Shown piece by piece: positions 25,781 through 34,464 of a stretch of 64,000 nt of DNA. A program made the position numbers and the translations under genes. This DNA is from CF-46 sp042408445. Its GTDB lineage: Bacteria; Chloroflexota; Limnocylindria; Limnocylindrales; CSP1-4. Positions within the stretch are counted from its first letter, which is position 1; the number at the start of each line of letters is the position of its first letter. The notes beneath the pieces were generated by a model. It had not been told where the DNA came from and did not search any database. It saw only the letters and a list, made by a program, of their open reading frames with translations. The stretch lies in NCBI GenBank assembly GCA_042408445.1, contig JBHORC010000023.1, positions 62,001 to 126,000 of the forward strand, read 5' to 3'.

Positions 25781-27004
25781 ATGGAAGCGCGCGACTCCCA
25801 CTCGCAGACCCCTGTCCTGATCTTCGGCGCGCACATCGCTGCGCTCGGGGTCCTGCGGATGCTCGCCCGGCGCGGTGTCCCGACGTATGTCGTCGACGAC
25901 ACGACGAACATCATCACCCGCTCGCGCTGGTACCGGCCCACCCGGCCCACCCTCCAGGAGTCGAGCGATTCGACGGCGCTCGCGGCGTTCCTCGAACGGC
26001 TCGACATCCCGCGCGCGGTCCTGATCGCCTGCAGCGACCAGTGGGCCCTCGCCGTCGCCGGGCTGCCGGACTCGCTCAAGGAGCGGTTCCCGGCGAGCAT
26101 CGCCCCGGTCGAGTCGATCGCGCAGCTCGTCGACAAGTCCGGGTTCCGGGCACTCGTCGACCGGCTCGACCTGCCGCGGCCGCGGACGCTCCTCGTCCGC
26201 GATCCGGCCGATCTCGACGCCGCCTCGGATGAGGATCTTGCCCACGGCTTCCTGAAGCCGACGGAGTCGCAGGCGCACAACCGCCGCTATGGCACGAAGG
26301 GCGCGTTCGTCTCCTCGCGGGAGGAGGCCGCGCGTCTCGTGCGGGATGCGCGCGAGGCCGGGATCACGTACATGCTCCAGGAGTACATCCCGGGCGGGGT
26401 GTCGATGACCTACCTGATCGACGGATTCGTCGATCGCACGGGCGAGATCGTGGCGATGGGTGCACGGCGGCGCCTCCGGATGGATCCGCCGCGGCTCGCC
26501 AACACCTGCTCCGATGTGACGATCCCGATGGCCCAGGTCGAAGCCGCCCTGCCCGCGCTCCGGACGCTCCTCACCGATCTCCGCTACCGCGGCATCTTCA
26601 ACGTCGAGTTCAAGCTCGACGCCCGCGACCGGACGTTCAAGATCATCGAGGTCAACCCGCGACCGTTCTGGCTGATCGGCCACATCGCGATGACCGGCAT
26701 GGACCTGCCGTGGATGGCCTATCTCGATGCCCAGGACCTCCCGGTTCCTGCCCCGACCAGCATCCAGGTCGGCCGGTACGGCATGTACGAGATCCCGGAC
26801 GCGACCGCGATCCTGCGCGCCCTCGTCAACCGTCGCCGACCCGACGGGCCGGTCCTGCGGTCGTGGCTCACCGGCGACCGCGCCCTGTTCTGGTGGCGCG
26901 ACCCGATGCCGGCGGTCGCCGGGGTGTCACAGATGATCGGCCGACGGATCGGCGGTGGCCGCCGCGCGGCGCGCCGCATGGCCGGACGGGCGGAAGCCCG
27001 CTAG
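25781..27004 (+). CDS. ATP-grasp carboxylate-amine ligase
   Basis: A 407-residue ATP-grasp enzyme. An N-terminal Rossmann-like part (PVLIFGAHIAALGVLRML) is followed by the ATP-grasp core: HGFLKPTES (ATP lysine), MLQEYIPGG, then FNVEFKLDARDR and IIEVNPRPFW with the metal-binding Glu and Asn. The C-terminal 90 residues are basic (RRIGGGRRAARR). Family members join a carboxylate to an amine in peptidoglycan bridges, amino-acid ligation or cofactor synthesis. D-aspartate ligase-like and PylC-like proteins share this layout. No neighbour fixes the substrate. Confidence 0.82.
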   Translation: MEARDSHSQTPVLIFGAHIAALGVLRMLARRGVPTYVVDDTTNIITRSRWYRPTRPTLQESSDSTALAAFLERLDIPRAVLIACSDQWALAVAGLPDSLKERFPASIAPVESIAQLVDKSGFRALVDRLDLPRPRTLLVRDPADLDAASDEDLAHGFLKPTESQAHNRRYGTKGAFVSSREEAARLVRDAREAGITYMLQEYIPGGVSMTYLIDGFVDRTGEIVAMGARRRLRMDPPRLANTCSDVTIPMAQVEAALPALRTLLTDLRYRGIFNVEFKLDARDRTFKIIEVNPRPFWLIGHIAMTGMDLPWMAYLDAQDLPVPAPTSIQVGRYGMYEIPDATAILRALVNRRRPDGPVLRSWLTGDRALFWWRDPMPAVAGVSQMIGRRIGGGRRAARRMAGRAEAR

Positions 27005-27061
27005 TCAGGTCCGGGATGAGGTTGCGACCCGATGGCTCGGATCGCGAACAGTCCCGGCGCC

Positions 27062-28060
27062 CTACTTGATCGCGATCGGGTTGACGGGTGACCCGACGCC
27101 GCCCGTGATCGGCAGCGGCACCGCCGAGAACAGGAACTCGTAGCGGCCGTCCTCGGCGCAGTCGGCGGCGAGCGCCTCCAGGTCGAAGATCTCGCCCATC
27201 AGCAGGCCCATGTGCACGATCAGGATGATGTGCATCGGCTGGAAGACGTCAGCGGTCTGGTTCGGCAGGACCTCGAGGCCCCACGTGTCGGACGCGACCG
27301 CCGCGAGCTCGTGCTCGTGGATCCAGGTGGCGGTGTCCAGGGCCAGGCCCGGAGCGGCCCCGCCCGCATAGCTGCCCCACGACCCGGCCGCCCGGCACTG
27401 GCCGACCTGGCCGGTCCGGAGCAGGACGATGTCGCCACGGCCCACGGTCACGCCCTGGCGCTCGATCGCCCGCTCCAGATCCTCGACGTGGATCTGCTCG
27501 CCCGGCTCGAGCCAGGGGCGGTCCTGGGCGCGGGGGATGTCGAGGAGCACGCCACGACCCACGACGCGGTCGCGGAGCTTCGCGATGTCGTTGCGGATCG
27601 CGCCCTTGCTGCCGACGTCGGTCGCCGGATAGCCGTTGTAGATCATGTTGTCGAAGACGATGTGGCCGAGCGCGTCCCACTGGGTGCCCGCCTGGAGCGG
27701 CATGATCAGCAGGTCGTCCGTGCCGCGGATCCAGCGGTCACGGCCGCCGTAGAAGTCGCGGACGACCGTCCCCGTGGCCGCGGCGTTGCCGTCGCGGATC
27801 ATCAGGTGGATCGGGTTGAACCGGCCGAACCCACCGGTCTGCGGCCCGTTCTCGTCCAGCGGGATCGCGAGCGAGAACGTCCGACCTGTCTGCACGAGCC
27901 CTGCGGCCGCCACGACGTCCTCGGGACGGATGTGGTTCAGCGTGCCGAGCTCGTCGTCGGGACCCCAGCGGCCCCAGTTCGAGCAGGCTTCGGCGATCTC
28001 CCGGACGGTGTCGATCCCGGGCTCGGCCGGGATCGGGATCTGGCGCGGGGCGAGGGTCAC
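27062..28060 (-). CDS. cyclase family protein (kynurenine formamidase-like, metal hydrolase)
   Basis: A 332-residue member of the cyclase/arylformamidase family. The metal-site box reads LQAGTQWDALGHIVFD in place of the H-x-G-T-H-x-D-x-P-x-H form of kynurenine formamidase. The G-T-Q-W-D-A-L-x-H variant marks a separate bacterial subfamily annotated only as cyclase. A second conserved stretch is GDIVLLRTGQVGQ. The GTG at 28060 overlaps the stop of the upstream ThDP enzyme (GTGA), so the pair is co-translated and should act on one pathway, possibly hydrolysis of a cyclic or N-acyl intermediate. Confidence 0.85.
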   Translation of the reverse strand: MTLAPRQIPIPAEPGIDTVREIAEACSNWGRWGPDDELGTLNHIRPEDVVAAAGLVQTGRTFSLAIPLDENGPQTGGFGRFNPIHLMIRDGNAAATGTVVRDFYGGRDRWIRGTDDLLIMPLQAGTQWDALGHIVFDNMIYNGYPATDVGSKGAIRNDIAKLRDRVVGRGVLLDIPRAQDRPWLEPGEQIHVEDLERAIERQGVTVGRGDIVLLRTGQVGQCRAAGSWGSYAGGAAPGLALDTATWIHEHELAAVASDTWGLEVLPNQTADVFQPMHIILIVHMGLLMGEIFDLEALAADCAEDGRYEFLFSAVPLPITGGVGSPVNPIAIK

Positions 28061-29853
28061 AGCTCGCGGACGCGGACGCGGTCGTACCGCGTGACCGGCG
28101 CCATGGCGTCGCGATCGATGACCGCATCGATGATCGTCGGGCCGCGCCGCTCGAGCGCCTCGGTGAAGGCTCGGCGGAAGGCCTCGCCGTCCGTGACCCG
28201 GACGCCGTTCGCCCCGAAGGAGCGGGCGACGAGCCCGTAGTCCACGTCGAGGAACTCGTTCACCGCGGGCACGATGTGCCCGTAGAGCAGGTTCTGGACG
28301 TGCTCCTCGAAGGCGAGCGTCTGGTTGTTCAGGATGACGACGATGACCGGCAGCCCGAGGCGGACGGCCGTCTCGATGTCGCCGATGTGGTAGCCGAACC
28401 CGCCGTCGCCGGTGAGGCAGATGACCTGCTTGTCCGGCTGGGCGAGCTGCGCACCGAGCGAGGCGGGATACGCCCAGCCGAGCGAGCCGTCCGCCCGGAG
28501 GAAGTGCCGTCCGGCCGACTTCATGCCGGCGAGCGCGCCGCCCCAGGCCGCGGAGTAACCGGTGTCGGCGACGAGGATGGCGTCGTCCGCCATCAGCTCC
28601 TCGATCGTCGTCAGGATCGACTCCGGCCGCATCGGCCGTCCGTCGGTTCCGTCCTGGCTGGCGATCGCCGTCCGTCGCTCGCGCCACTCCGCGCGATCGC
28701 GGGAGAGGGCCGCGACGTGCTCCTCGTGGGCGGGCGACGGGCTGACGTCCAGCCGGTCGCACGCCTCGAGCACCGCCTCGAGGAACCGCCGCGAGTCGGC
28801 GACGAGACCGATCTCGGTCGGGAAGTTGAGCCCGACGACGTCGGGATCGATCGAGACGTGGATGAGCGCGGCGTTGCTGCTGATCAGCTTGTACGAGTCC
28901 GTGACGAGGCCGCCGAGCGACGTGCCGATGGCAAGGACGACGTCCGCCTCGCGCAGGGCCGCGTTCGCATAGTTCCGGGAGTAGCGTCCGACGCTCCCGA
29001 GCGCGAGCTCGTGCGTCTCCGCGATGCTGCCCTTGCCGGCGCTGCTCGTGACGACCGGGATGCCGAGCCGCTCGGCGACGAGCTGCAGGGCGGCGTACGC
29101 CTCGGACTGGTGGATCCCGTTGCCGGCGAGGATCATCGGCCGCTGGGCGGCGATGAGGCGACGCACGACGGTTTCGGCTTCGGCGGCCGTCGGGGCCGGT
29201 CGCGCCAACGGCATCGTGGGCGGGACGCCGATCGGCGGCTCCTGGTAGTCGGCGATGTCGAGCTCGAAGAGATCGCCCGGGATGCCGAGATAGACAGGAC
29301 CCGGCGCGCCGCTGATCGCGTGGCGAGCGGCCTCGCGAATCAGGCGCGGCACGTGGACCGGCACCGACGCCTCGACGCCCCACTTCGTCACCGATGAGAA
29401 GAGCGCGGGCTGGTCCAGCTCCTGGTATTCCCGGCGGTTCCGGTCCGCCCGGCGCATCGCCGACGTGAAGGCGACGACGGGGCTGCCGGACCAGAACGGC
29501 TCGGCCATCGCGCCGGCGACGTTTGCGGCCCCGGGGCCGTACGCGCCGTAGACGAACGTCGGCCGGCCGGTGAGCCGGGCGTAGGCGTCCGCCATGTAGA
29601 CGGCGGCCGACTCGGTCCGGGTGAGGATCTGCCGGATCCCGACCGACTCGAGCGCGATCCACAGCTTGTTGTCGCGTCCGGTCATCAGGAAGAAGTGCTC
29701 GACGCCGAGCGCCCGAAGCTCGAGCGCGACCGCCGTGGCGGTCGTCGTCGGCATCGGGCCGGCGGGTGCGGGCGCGGCCGCGGGAGCAACTGGCGATGCC
29801 CCGTTTGCGGTCGCCGGCGAGGCAAGGTTGGATGAAGGCGGCGTGATGATCAC
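28057..29853 (-). CDS. thiamine-diphosphate enzyme, acetolactate synthase large-subunit-like
   Basis: A 598-residue three-domain ThDP enzyme. The N-terminal domain has the cofactor-activating Glu in ILTRTESAAVYMADA and the AYGPGAANV loop. The central domain begins near 220. The C-terminal domain has the ThDP/Mg motif GDGGFGYHIGDIETAV ending in ILNN. A 33-residue Ala/Pro-rich leader precedes the core and a later ATG could be the real start. No small regulatory subunit is adjacent, so a biosynthetic acetolactate synthase is less likely than a benzoylformate-decarboxylase, oxalyl-CoA or sulfoacetaldehyde-type enzyme. The partner cyclase suggests a catabolic pathway. Confidence 0.85.
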   Translation of the reverse strand: MIITPPSSNLASPATANGASPVAPAAAPAPAGPMPTTTATAVALELRALGVEHFFLMTGRDNKLWIALESVGIRQILTRTESAAVYMADAYARLTGRPTFVYGAYGPGAANVAGAMAEPFWSGSPVVAFTSAMRRADRNRREYQELDQPALFSSVTKWGVEASVPVHVPRLIREAARHAISGAPGPVYLGIPGDLFELDIADYQEPPIGVPPTMPLARPAPTAAEAETVVRRLIAAQRPMILAGNGIHQSEAYAALQLVAERLGIPVVTSSAGKGSIAETHELALGSVGRYSRNYANAALREADVVLAIGTSLGGLVTDSYKLISSNAALIHVSIDPDVVGLNFPTEIGLVADSRRFLEAVLEACDRLDVSPSPAHEEHVAALSRDRAEWRERRTAIASQDGTDGRPMRPESILTTIEELMADDAILVADTGYSAAWGGALAGMKSAGRHFLRADGSLGWAYPASLGAQLAQPDKQVICLTGDGGFGYHIGDIETAVRLGLPVIVVILNNQTLAFEEHVQNLLYGHIVPAVNEFLDVDYGLVARSFGANGVRVTDGEAFRRAFTEALERRGPTIIDAVIDRDAMAPVTRYDRVRVREL

Positions 29854-30044
29854 TGGTCCCCTCGAGTTGCGCGCTGGAGCCCTGATTGGGGGGTACGGCG
29901 GGGGGTGCTGTCAATGGTCCCAGCCGGTCTCGGACGGGAGTCCCGGTGCCCTCCGGCACCAACCTCTCAGGCTTGCTGAAGTCTGGGGATTTCTGGTGCA
30001 GTCCGGCCCAAGTACTCTCGCCGAACCAGATCAACGGAGGATGA
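29854..30044. other. divergent intergenic region with stacked hairpins
   Basis: A 191-base region between the ThDP enzyme (minus) and the NHL protein (plus). It holds a perfect GGTGCC-CTCC-GGCACC hairpin inside a weaker GGGAG...CTCUC-type pairing, a perfect TTGACA on the minus strand (29914-29909) with no good -10, and TACTCT at 30013-30018 before the NHL gene. Confidence 0.5.
30013..30018 (+). promoter_or_regulatory. candidate -10 (TACTCT) of the NHL gene
   Basis: TACTCT would start transcription about 20 bases before the ATG at 30045, with GGAGG (30036-30040) in the short leader. Confidence 0.4.
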
Positions 30045-31025
30045 ATGGACGTCGAAATCGGGCGCGAACGGTACGAGGTCGTGGACGGATTCTTCCGCCG
30101 TCCGAAGGGCTGGACCTTCGTCGAGGTCGCGGACGTCGGCGTCGATCCAGACGACAACGTCTTCGTCTTCTGCCGCGGCACCCATCCGGTGATGATCTTC
30201 GACAAGGAAGGCCGGTTCCTGGACGCCTGGGGGCAGATCGGCGGAGAGGACGCGTTCACCTTTCCCCACGGCCTCAGCGTCGGCGCGGACGGCTTCGTGT
30301 ACACGGCGGACAGCCGTGACCACAGCGTCCGGAAGTGGACGCGCGACGGACGCCTCGTCCTCACCCTCGGCAGCCCGCACCAGAACGCCCCCGCCTTCGG
30401 CGGGAAGCCGTTCAACCGGCCGACCCATGCCACGGTCGCGCCAAACGGCGACATCTACGTCAGCGACGGCTATGGCAACGCCCGGATCCACTGCTTCAGC
30501 CCGGACGGCGAGCTGAAGTTCTCGTGGGGATCGCCAGGCAGTGGGCCGGGCGAGTTCAACACGGTCCACAGCGTGTTCATCGACGGCGACCGGCTCTACG
30601 CCGCCGATCGGTACAACAACCGCGTCCAGTGTTTCACCCTCGGCGGGGAGTACCTCGGCGAGTGGGGCGGGCTGCGCCTGCCGCAGAGCGTGCGGAAGGG
30701 ACCGGACGGCCGCTTCCACGTGGCCGAGCTGTCGCACCGCGTGACCGTCCTCGATGCCGACGGGAACGTCGTCGCGCGGTGGGGCGACGGGGTGCCGACC
30801 GACGAGTTCGAGACCGGCGGCGTCGCGTTGGCGCGGCCCGATGCGCCCTCGCGCCATCCAATGGTCCGCGGCCGGGTCCAGAACGACCCGGGAGCCGGCC
30901 TGTTCTGCGCGCCGCACGGGATCGCGGTCGACTCGGAGGGGAGCTTCTACGTGGCCGAGGCGTCCGAGTCGTGGATCGGGCTGGACCGCGGCAGCCGGAG
31001 CATCCAGAAGTTCGTCCGGCGGTGA
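30045..31025 (+). CDS. NHL-repeat beta-propeller protein (peptidyl-hydroxyglycine lyase-like)
   Basis: A 326-residue protein made of NHL repeats: VADVGVDPDDNVFVFCRG, FPHGLSVGADGFVYTADS, RPTHATVAPNGDIYVSDG and APHGIAVDSEGSFYVAEA are equivalent positions in successive blades. This spacing is like the peptidyl-alpha-hydroxyglycine lyase/SMP-30-type six-bladed propellers found beside catabolic genes. No signal peptide is seen, so it is probably cytosolic. GGAGG at 30036-30040 supports the start. It is divergent from the ThDP/cyclase pair, which suggests shared regulation. Confidence 0.85.
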   Translation: MDVEIGRERYEVVDGFFRRPKGWTFVEVADVGVDPDDNVFVFCRGTHPVMIFDKEGRFLDAWGQIGGEDAFTFPHGLSVGADGFVYTADSRDHSVRKWTRDGRLVLTLGSPHQNAPAFGGKPFNRPTHATVAPNGDIYVSDGYGNARIHCFSPDGELKFSWGSPGSGPGEFNTVHSVFIDGDRLYAADRYNNRVQCFTLGGEYLGEWGGLRLPQSVRKGPDGRFHVAELSHRVTVLDADGNVVARWGDGVPTDEFETGGVALARPDAPSRHPMVRGRVQNDPGAGLFCAPHGIAVDSEGSFYVAEASESWIGLDRGSRSIQKFVRR

Positions 31026-31088
31026 CCTGAGCCGCGCCGGTCGCACCGGTGCTGGCAGCCCCGGCCGACCCTTCCCGGCCGTCGCTGG

Positions 31089-31094
31089 CACACT
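31089..31094 (+). promoter_or_regulatory. candidate leaderless -10 (CACACT)
   Basis: CACACT ends 6 bases before the ATG at 31101. Confidence 0.4.
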
Positions 31095-31100
31095 CCGCAG

Positions 31101-32849
31101 ATGGACCTCCATTTTCTCGGCGGTGCGACGACCGTGACCGGCTCGCAGTACCTCCTCGACACCGGGCGGGCCCGCGTCCTGATCGACTGCGGGATGTTCC
31201 AGGGCAGCCCCAACGAGGCGATGCGGAACCGCGTGCCGTTCGCCTTCGATCCCGCGACGATCGATGTGCTGCTCCTCACCCACGCCCACCTCGACCACTG
31301 CGGCCTGATCCCGCACCTCGTGAACGAGGGCTATCGCGGCCGCGTCATCGCGACGCGGGGGACGTGCGAGCTCGCCGAGCTCGTGCTGCTCGACTCGGGC
31401 AAGCTCCAGGAGGAGTTCGCGAAGCGCGAGGCGCGCTGGGAGCGGAAGCACCCGGACCGTGCCGAGGAGGACGACCGCAAGGAGCAGGCGGCGTACCAGG
31501 AGGCGCTCGACGTCGCAGCGGGGAAGATCCCCGCGCCGCCGCTCCACGAGCACGTCGACGACGCGCCGCCTCCGCCGGCCGAGGCGCCGGCGTCGCCCGC
31601 GTCGTCCGCGTCCGCGCCGCCGTCCGTGCCTGCCGCCCCCACGGCCCCTGCCCGGTGGATGCCGCCCGCAGGTGACCTCGAGGCCGATCTCCGCGCCCAG
31701 CCGCCGCAGGTCGAGGTCGACCTGGACGCGCCGCTCTACACCGCCCGTGATGCGGAGCGGGCGCTGCAGCAGTTCGACGGGATCAACTACGGCGAGGAGC
31801 TCGAGGTTGCGCCGGGCGTCCACGCGACGTTCGTGGACGCGGGCCACATCCTCGGCTCGGCGATCATCCGGGTCCGGATCGAGGCCGGCGACGGCGGCCC
31901 CCGCGCCGGCTCACAGGGCGGCTCGCAGGGCCGCTCCGCCGGGGATCGGCCCGCCGGCCCCGAGCACGAGACCACGATCGTGTTCTCCGGGGATCTCGGC
32001 CGCCCGGACACTCCGATCATCCGCGACCCGACCGTCCAGTCCGACGCCGACTACGTCCTCGTCGAGTCGACCTATGGCGGCCGCGAGCACGAGCCGGAGG
32101 ACGAGGCGATCCGCGTGCTTGCCGAGACGGTCCAGATGGTCAGCGACGCCGGAGGCGTGCTCCTCGTCCCGTCGTTCGCGATCGGGCGGACCCAGGAGAT
32201 CGTCTACGCCCTGGATCGGCTCCTCGAGGAGGGCCGGATCCCGCAGCTGCCGCTCTACCTCGACTCGCCGATGGCCTCCAAGGCATCGGATATCTATCGA
32301 CGCCACGCGGAGTACTTCGACGACGAGACGCGGCAGCTGCTCCAGAGCGGCGACTCGCCGCTCGACTATCCGGATCAGACCGAGACGCGCGACGTGAAGG
32401 ACTCCCAGAAGATCGCCCAGGCGCCGCGGCCGTACATGATCGTCGCTTCGAACGGCATGCTGACCGGCGGGCGCGTCCTGGGCCATCTCCGGAACCTGAT
32501 CGACGACCCGGCGGCGACGCTGCTGTTCGTCGGCTATCAGGGCGAGGGCACCCTCGGCGCCCACCTCCAGGCCGGCGCGACGACCGTGAAGCTCGACGGG
32601 AATGTCCGGACCGTCCGCTGCAAGATCCGCTCGATCAGCGGCTTCAGCGCCCACGCCGACGAGAGCGAGCTGCTCGACTGGCTCCGCAACTTCGCGGCCG
32701 GCCGTCGGCCGGGCGAGGCCGGCTTCCCGCGGACCGTCTTCCTCGTCCATGGCGATCCGGAGGCCCAGATCCTGATGGAGCCGAAGGTCCGGGCGCTCGG
32801 CTTCGAGACGAGGATTCCGCACTGGCGGGAGGTCGTCTCGCTGCCGTGA
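31101..32849 (+). CDS. beta-CASP metallo-beta-lactamase RNase-like protein
   Basis: A 582-residue member of the CPSF73/beta-CASP group. Zinc motifs are THAHLDHCG (H61, H63, D65, H66), DAGHILGSA, FSGDLGR and FSAHADESE, with the beta-CASP marks ESTYGGREH, ASNGMLTGGR and VHGDPEAQ. Compared with typical members of about 460 residues, an extra segment of about 85 residues (roughly 110-195, rich in Ala, Pro, Glu) sits between the second motif and the GHILGSA region, and a short Gly/Ser-rich insertion follows. It probably processes RNA; the insertion looks disordered. Confidence 0.93.
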   Translation: MDLHFLGGATTVTGSQYLLDTGRARVLIDCGMFQGSPNEAMRNRVPFAFDPATIDVLLLTHAHLDHCGLIPHLVNEGYRGRVIATRGTCELAELVLLDSGKLQEEFAKREARWERKHPDRAEEDDRKEQAAYQEALDVAAGKIPAPPLHEHVDDAPPPPAEAPASPASSASAPPSVPAAPTAPARWMPPAGDLEADLRAQPPQVEVDLDAPLYTARDAERALQQFDGINYGEELEVAPGVHATFVDAGHILGSAIIRVRIEAGDGGPRAGSQGGSQGRSAGDRPAGPEHETTIVFSGDLGRPDTPIIRDPTVQSDADYVLVESTYGGREHEPEDEAIRVLAETVQMVSDAGGVLLVPSFAIGRTQEIVYALDRLLEEGRIPQLPLYLDSPMASKASDIYRRHAEYFDDETRQLLQSGDSPLDYPDQTETRDVKDSQKIAQAPRPYMIVASNGMLTGGRVLGHLRNLIDDPAATLLFVGYQGEGTLGAHLQAGATTVKLDGNVRTVRCKIRSISGFSAHADESELLDWLRNFAAGRRPGEAGFPRTVFLVHGDPEAQILMEPKVRALGFETRIPHWREVVSLP

Positions 32850-32995
32850 CCGGCCGCGAGGCGCCCACGCGCGGAGGCGCGGCCGCGCCGGTCACCCGCG
32901 CCGACCCAGTGCGCGCCGGACGCAGGCGTCGTCGCACGGCGGGGAACGGCGGGTCCGCGTGATGGAACGTCGAGGGCATTGGAATCCGGGCGTGT

Positions 32996-33001
32996 GACGA
33001 T
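32996..33001 (+). promoter_or_regulatory. candidate leaderless -10 (GACGAT)
   Basis: GACGAT ends 7 bases before the ATG at 33009 and favours it over upstream GTG and TTG codons. Confidence 0.4.
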
Positions 33002-33008
33002 CCCGACC

Positions 33009-34388
33009 ATGCCCGACACCTCGATTCTCAGCCGCGAGCAGCTCGAATCCGTCCGCCAGCCGTATCGTGCCGCGCGACTCCTGCCTCGACACGCCTATCA
33101 GGATCCCGCGGTCCTCGAGTGGGAGCGGGAGCACATCCTCCGCCGGGACTGGGTGATCGTCGGTCGCGAGGAGGAGGCTCCGGACCCCGGGACGTACTTC
33201 CAGACCGAGCTGGACGGCGAGCCGCTGCTCGTCGTGCGCGGCAGGGACGCGAAGCTGCGCGCCTTCTACAACGTCTGCCGCCACCGCGGAACGGCCGTCG
33301 TCGAGGAGGAGTGCGGCAAGGCCGTCCGGTTCCAGTGCCCGTATCACGCCTGGATCTACGACCTCGACGGCAAGCTCATCCGCGCGAAGCACACGGAGGA
33401 TCTCGACGACTTCACGTTCGAGCGCTACAGCCTTGCTCCGGTCGGCTGCGAGACCTGGCAGGGGTTCGTCTTCCTGAACCTCGACGCGGAGGCGACGCCG
33501 CTCGCGGACCAGCTCGGCGACCTCGATGAGCACCTGTCGCGCTTCGACTTCGCCGATCTGCGCGCGGCCCGGACGATGACCTACGACGTCGCCGCGAACT
33601 GGAAGTTCATCGCCGAGAACTACTCCGAGTGCTACCACTGCCCGCCGCTCCACCCGCAGCTGAACAAGCTGACCCCGTACGACGTAGGTGGCGACTACGC
33701 CCCCGGCGGAGCGTGGCAGGGCGGCTGGATGGAGCTGGTCGCCGGCGCCGAGACGATGTCGCTCGACGGCGGCCAGGGCTCCCGCCACGGCCGCCCGGCG
33801 ATGTGCGGCATGACCTCCGAGGATGAGCGCCGGATCTTCTACTACGTCGTCTGGCCGCTCGCGTTCCTGTCGATCCACCCGGACTACCTGCTCGTCCACC
33901 GGCTCGTGCCCGTCGCCGCCGACCGGACGACGGTCATCTGCCAGCTCCTGTTCGAGCGCGAGACGATGGCCCGGCCGGACTTCGATCCGTCCGATGCGAT
34001 CGCGTTCTGGGACCTGACGAACACCCAGGACTGGCACGTCTGCGAGATGCAGCAGAAGGGGACCCGCTCCCGATCCTGGGTCAGCGGCCGATACTCGAAC
34101 CAGGAAGCCTCGGTCCACGCCTTCGACCTCATGGTCGCCGAGCGCTACGCAGGGCTCCCCTTCAGTGCCAGCCGGACGGTCCGCGAGCGGTATGACGTCG
34201 CGCCACCGAAGGAGGCCCGGATCGGGACACTCGATGCCGGGGCGGCTCTGCGGCCGGTCGACCATTACGCCGCCGCGGCCAACGGCCACGACCCGCACGA
34301 GCACGACCATCCGACGACCGGCCGCGGCTCGCACGAGCATGCCGTCAGGCGCACGACCGCCCGCTCGAAGGCGACCACGAAGGGCTGA
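33009..34388 (+). CDS. Rieske non-heme iron oxygenase, alpha-subunit type
   Basis: A 459-residue ring-hydroxylating oxygenase-like protein. The Rieske cluster ligands are C90-x-H92 (CRHRG) and C110-x2-H113 (CPYHAW). The mononuclear iron site has the two His of ENYSECYHCPPLH (H210, H215), and an Asp in WDLTNTQDW is the likely third ligand. The C-terminus is unusual: a His/Asp-rich tail (HDPHEHDHPTTGRGSHEH) that may bind metal. No beta subunit, ferredoxin or reductase is adjacent; the Rieske ferredoxin-like gene at 44.6 kb is a distant candidate. Homotrimeric demethylase- or choline-type oxygenases are the closest guess. Confidence 0.9.
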   Translation: MPDTSILSREQLESVRQPYRAARLLPRHAYQDPAVLEWEREHILRRDWVIVGREEEAPDPGTYFQTELDGEPLLVVRGRDAKLRAFYNVCRHRGTAVVEEECGKAVRFQCPYHAWIYDLDGKLIRAKHTEDLDDFTFERYSLAPVGCETWQGFVFLNLDAEATPLADQLGDLDEHLSRFDFADLRAARTMTYDVAANWKFIAENYSECYHCPPLHPQLNKLTPYDVGGDYAPGGAWQGGWMELVAGAETMSLDGGQGSRHGRPAMCGMTSEDERRIFYYVVWPLAFLSIHPDYLLVHRLVPVAADRTTVICQLLFERETMARPDFDPSDAIAFWDLTNTQDWHVCEMQQKGTRSRSWVSGRYSNQEASVHAFDLMVAERYAGLPFSASRTVRERYDVAPPKEARIGTLDAGAALRPVDHYAAAANGHDPHEHDHPTTGRGSHEHAVRRTTARSKATTKG

Positions 34389-34464
34389 CGCGAGGGCGCG
34401 GCTCGGCGCAAGGCTTCTGGCGCGGCCATCGCCGCCGCTCGTCCGGTTCGGTGCCGCCGTGCGC

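Noticed and set aside
29909..29914. A perfect TTGACA on the minus strand as -35 of the ThDP gene
   Set aside because: No acceptable -10 lies 16-18 bases further; the best candidate hexamer is CAATCA at about 20 bases.
29940..30000. A glycine riboswitch around CTCTCAGGC
   Set aside because: Only the CTCTCAGGC block fits; the conserved CCGAAGG and the AAAAGGAC part are missing on either strand.
27062..30454. One continuous 1130-codon minus-strand frame spanning the cyclase, ThDP enzyme and the NHL gene
   Set aside because: Only its end (27062-28060) encodes a recognised family; upstream it is a different frame of the ThDP gene, so the long frame is chance.
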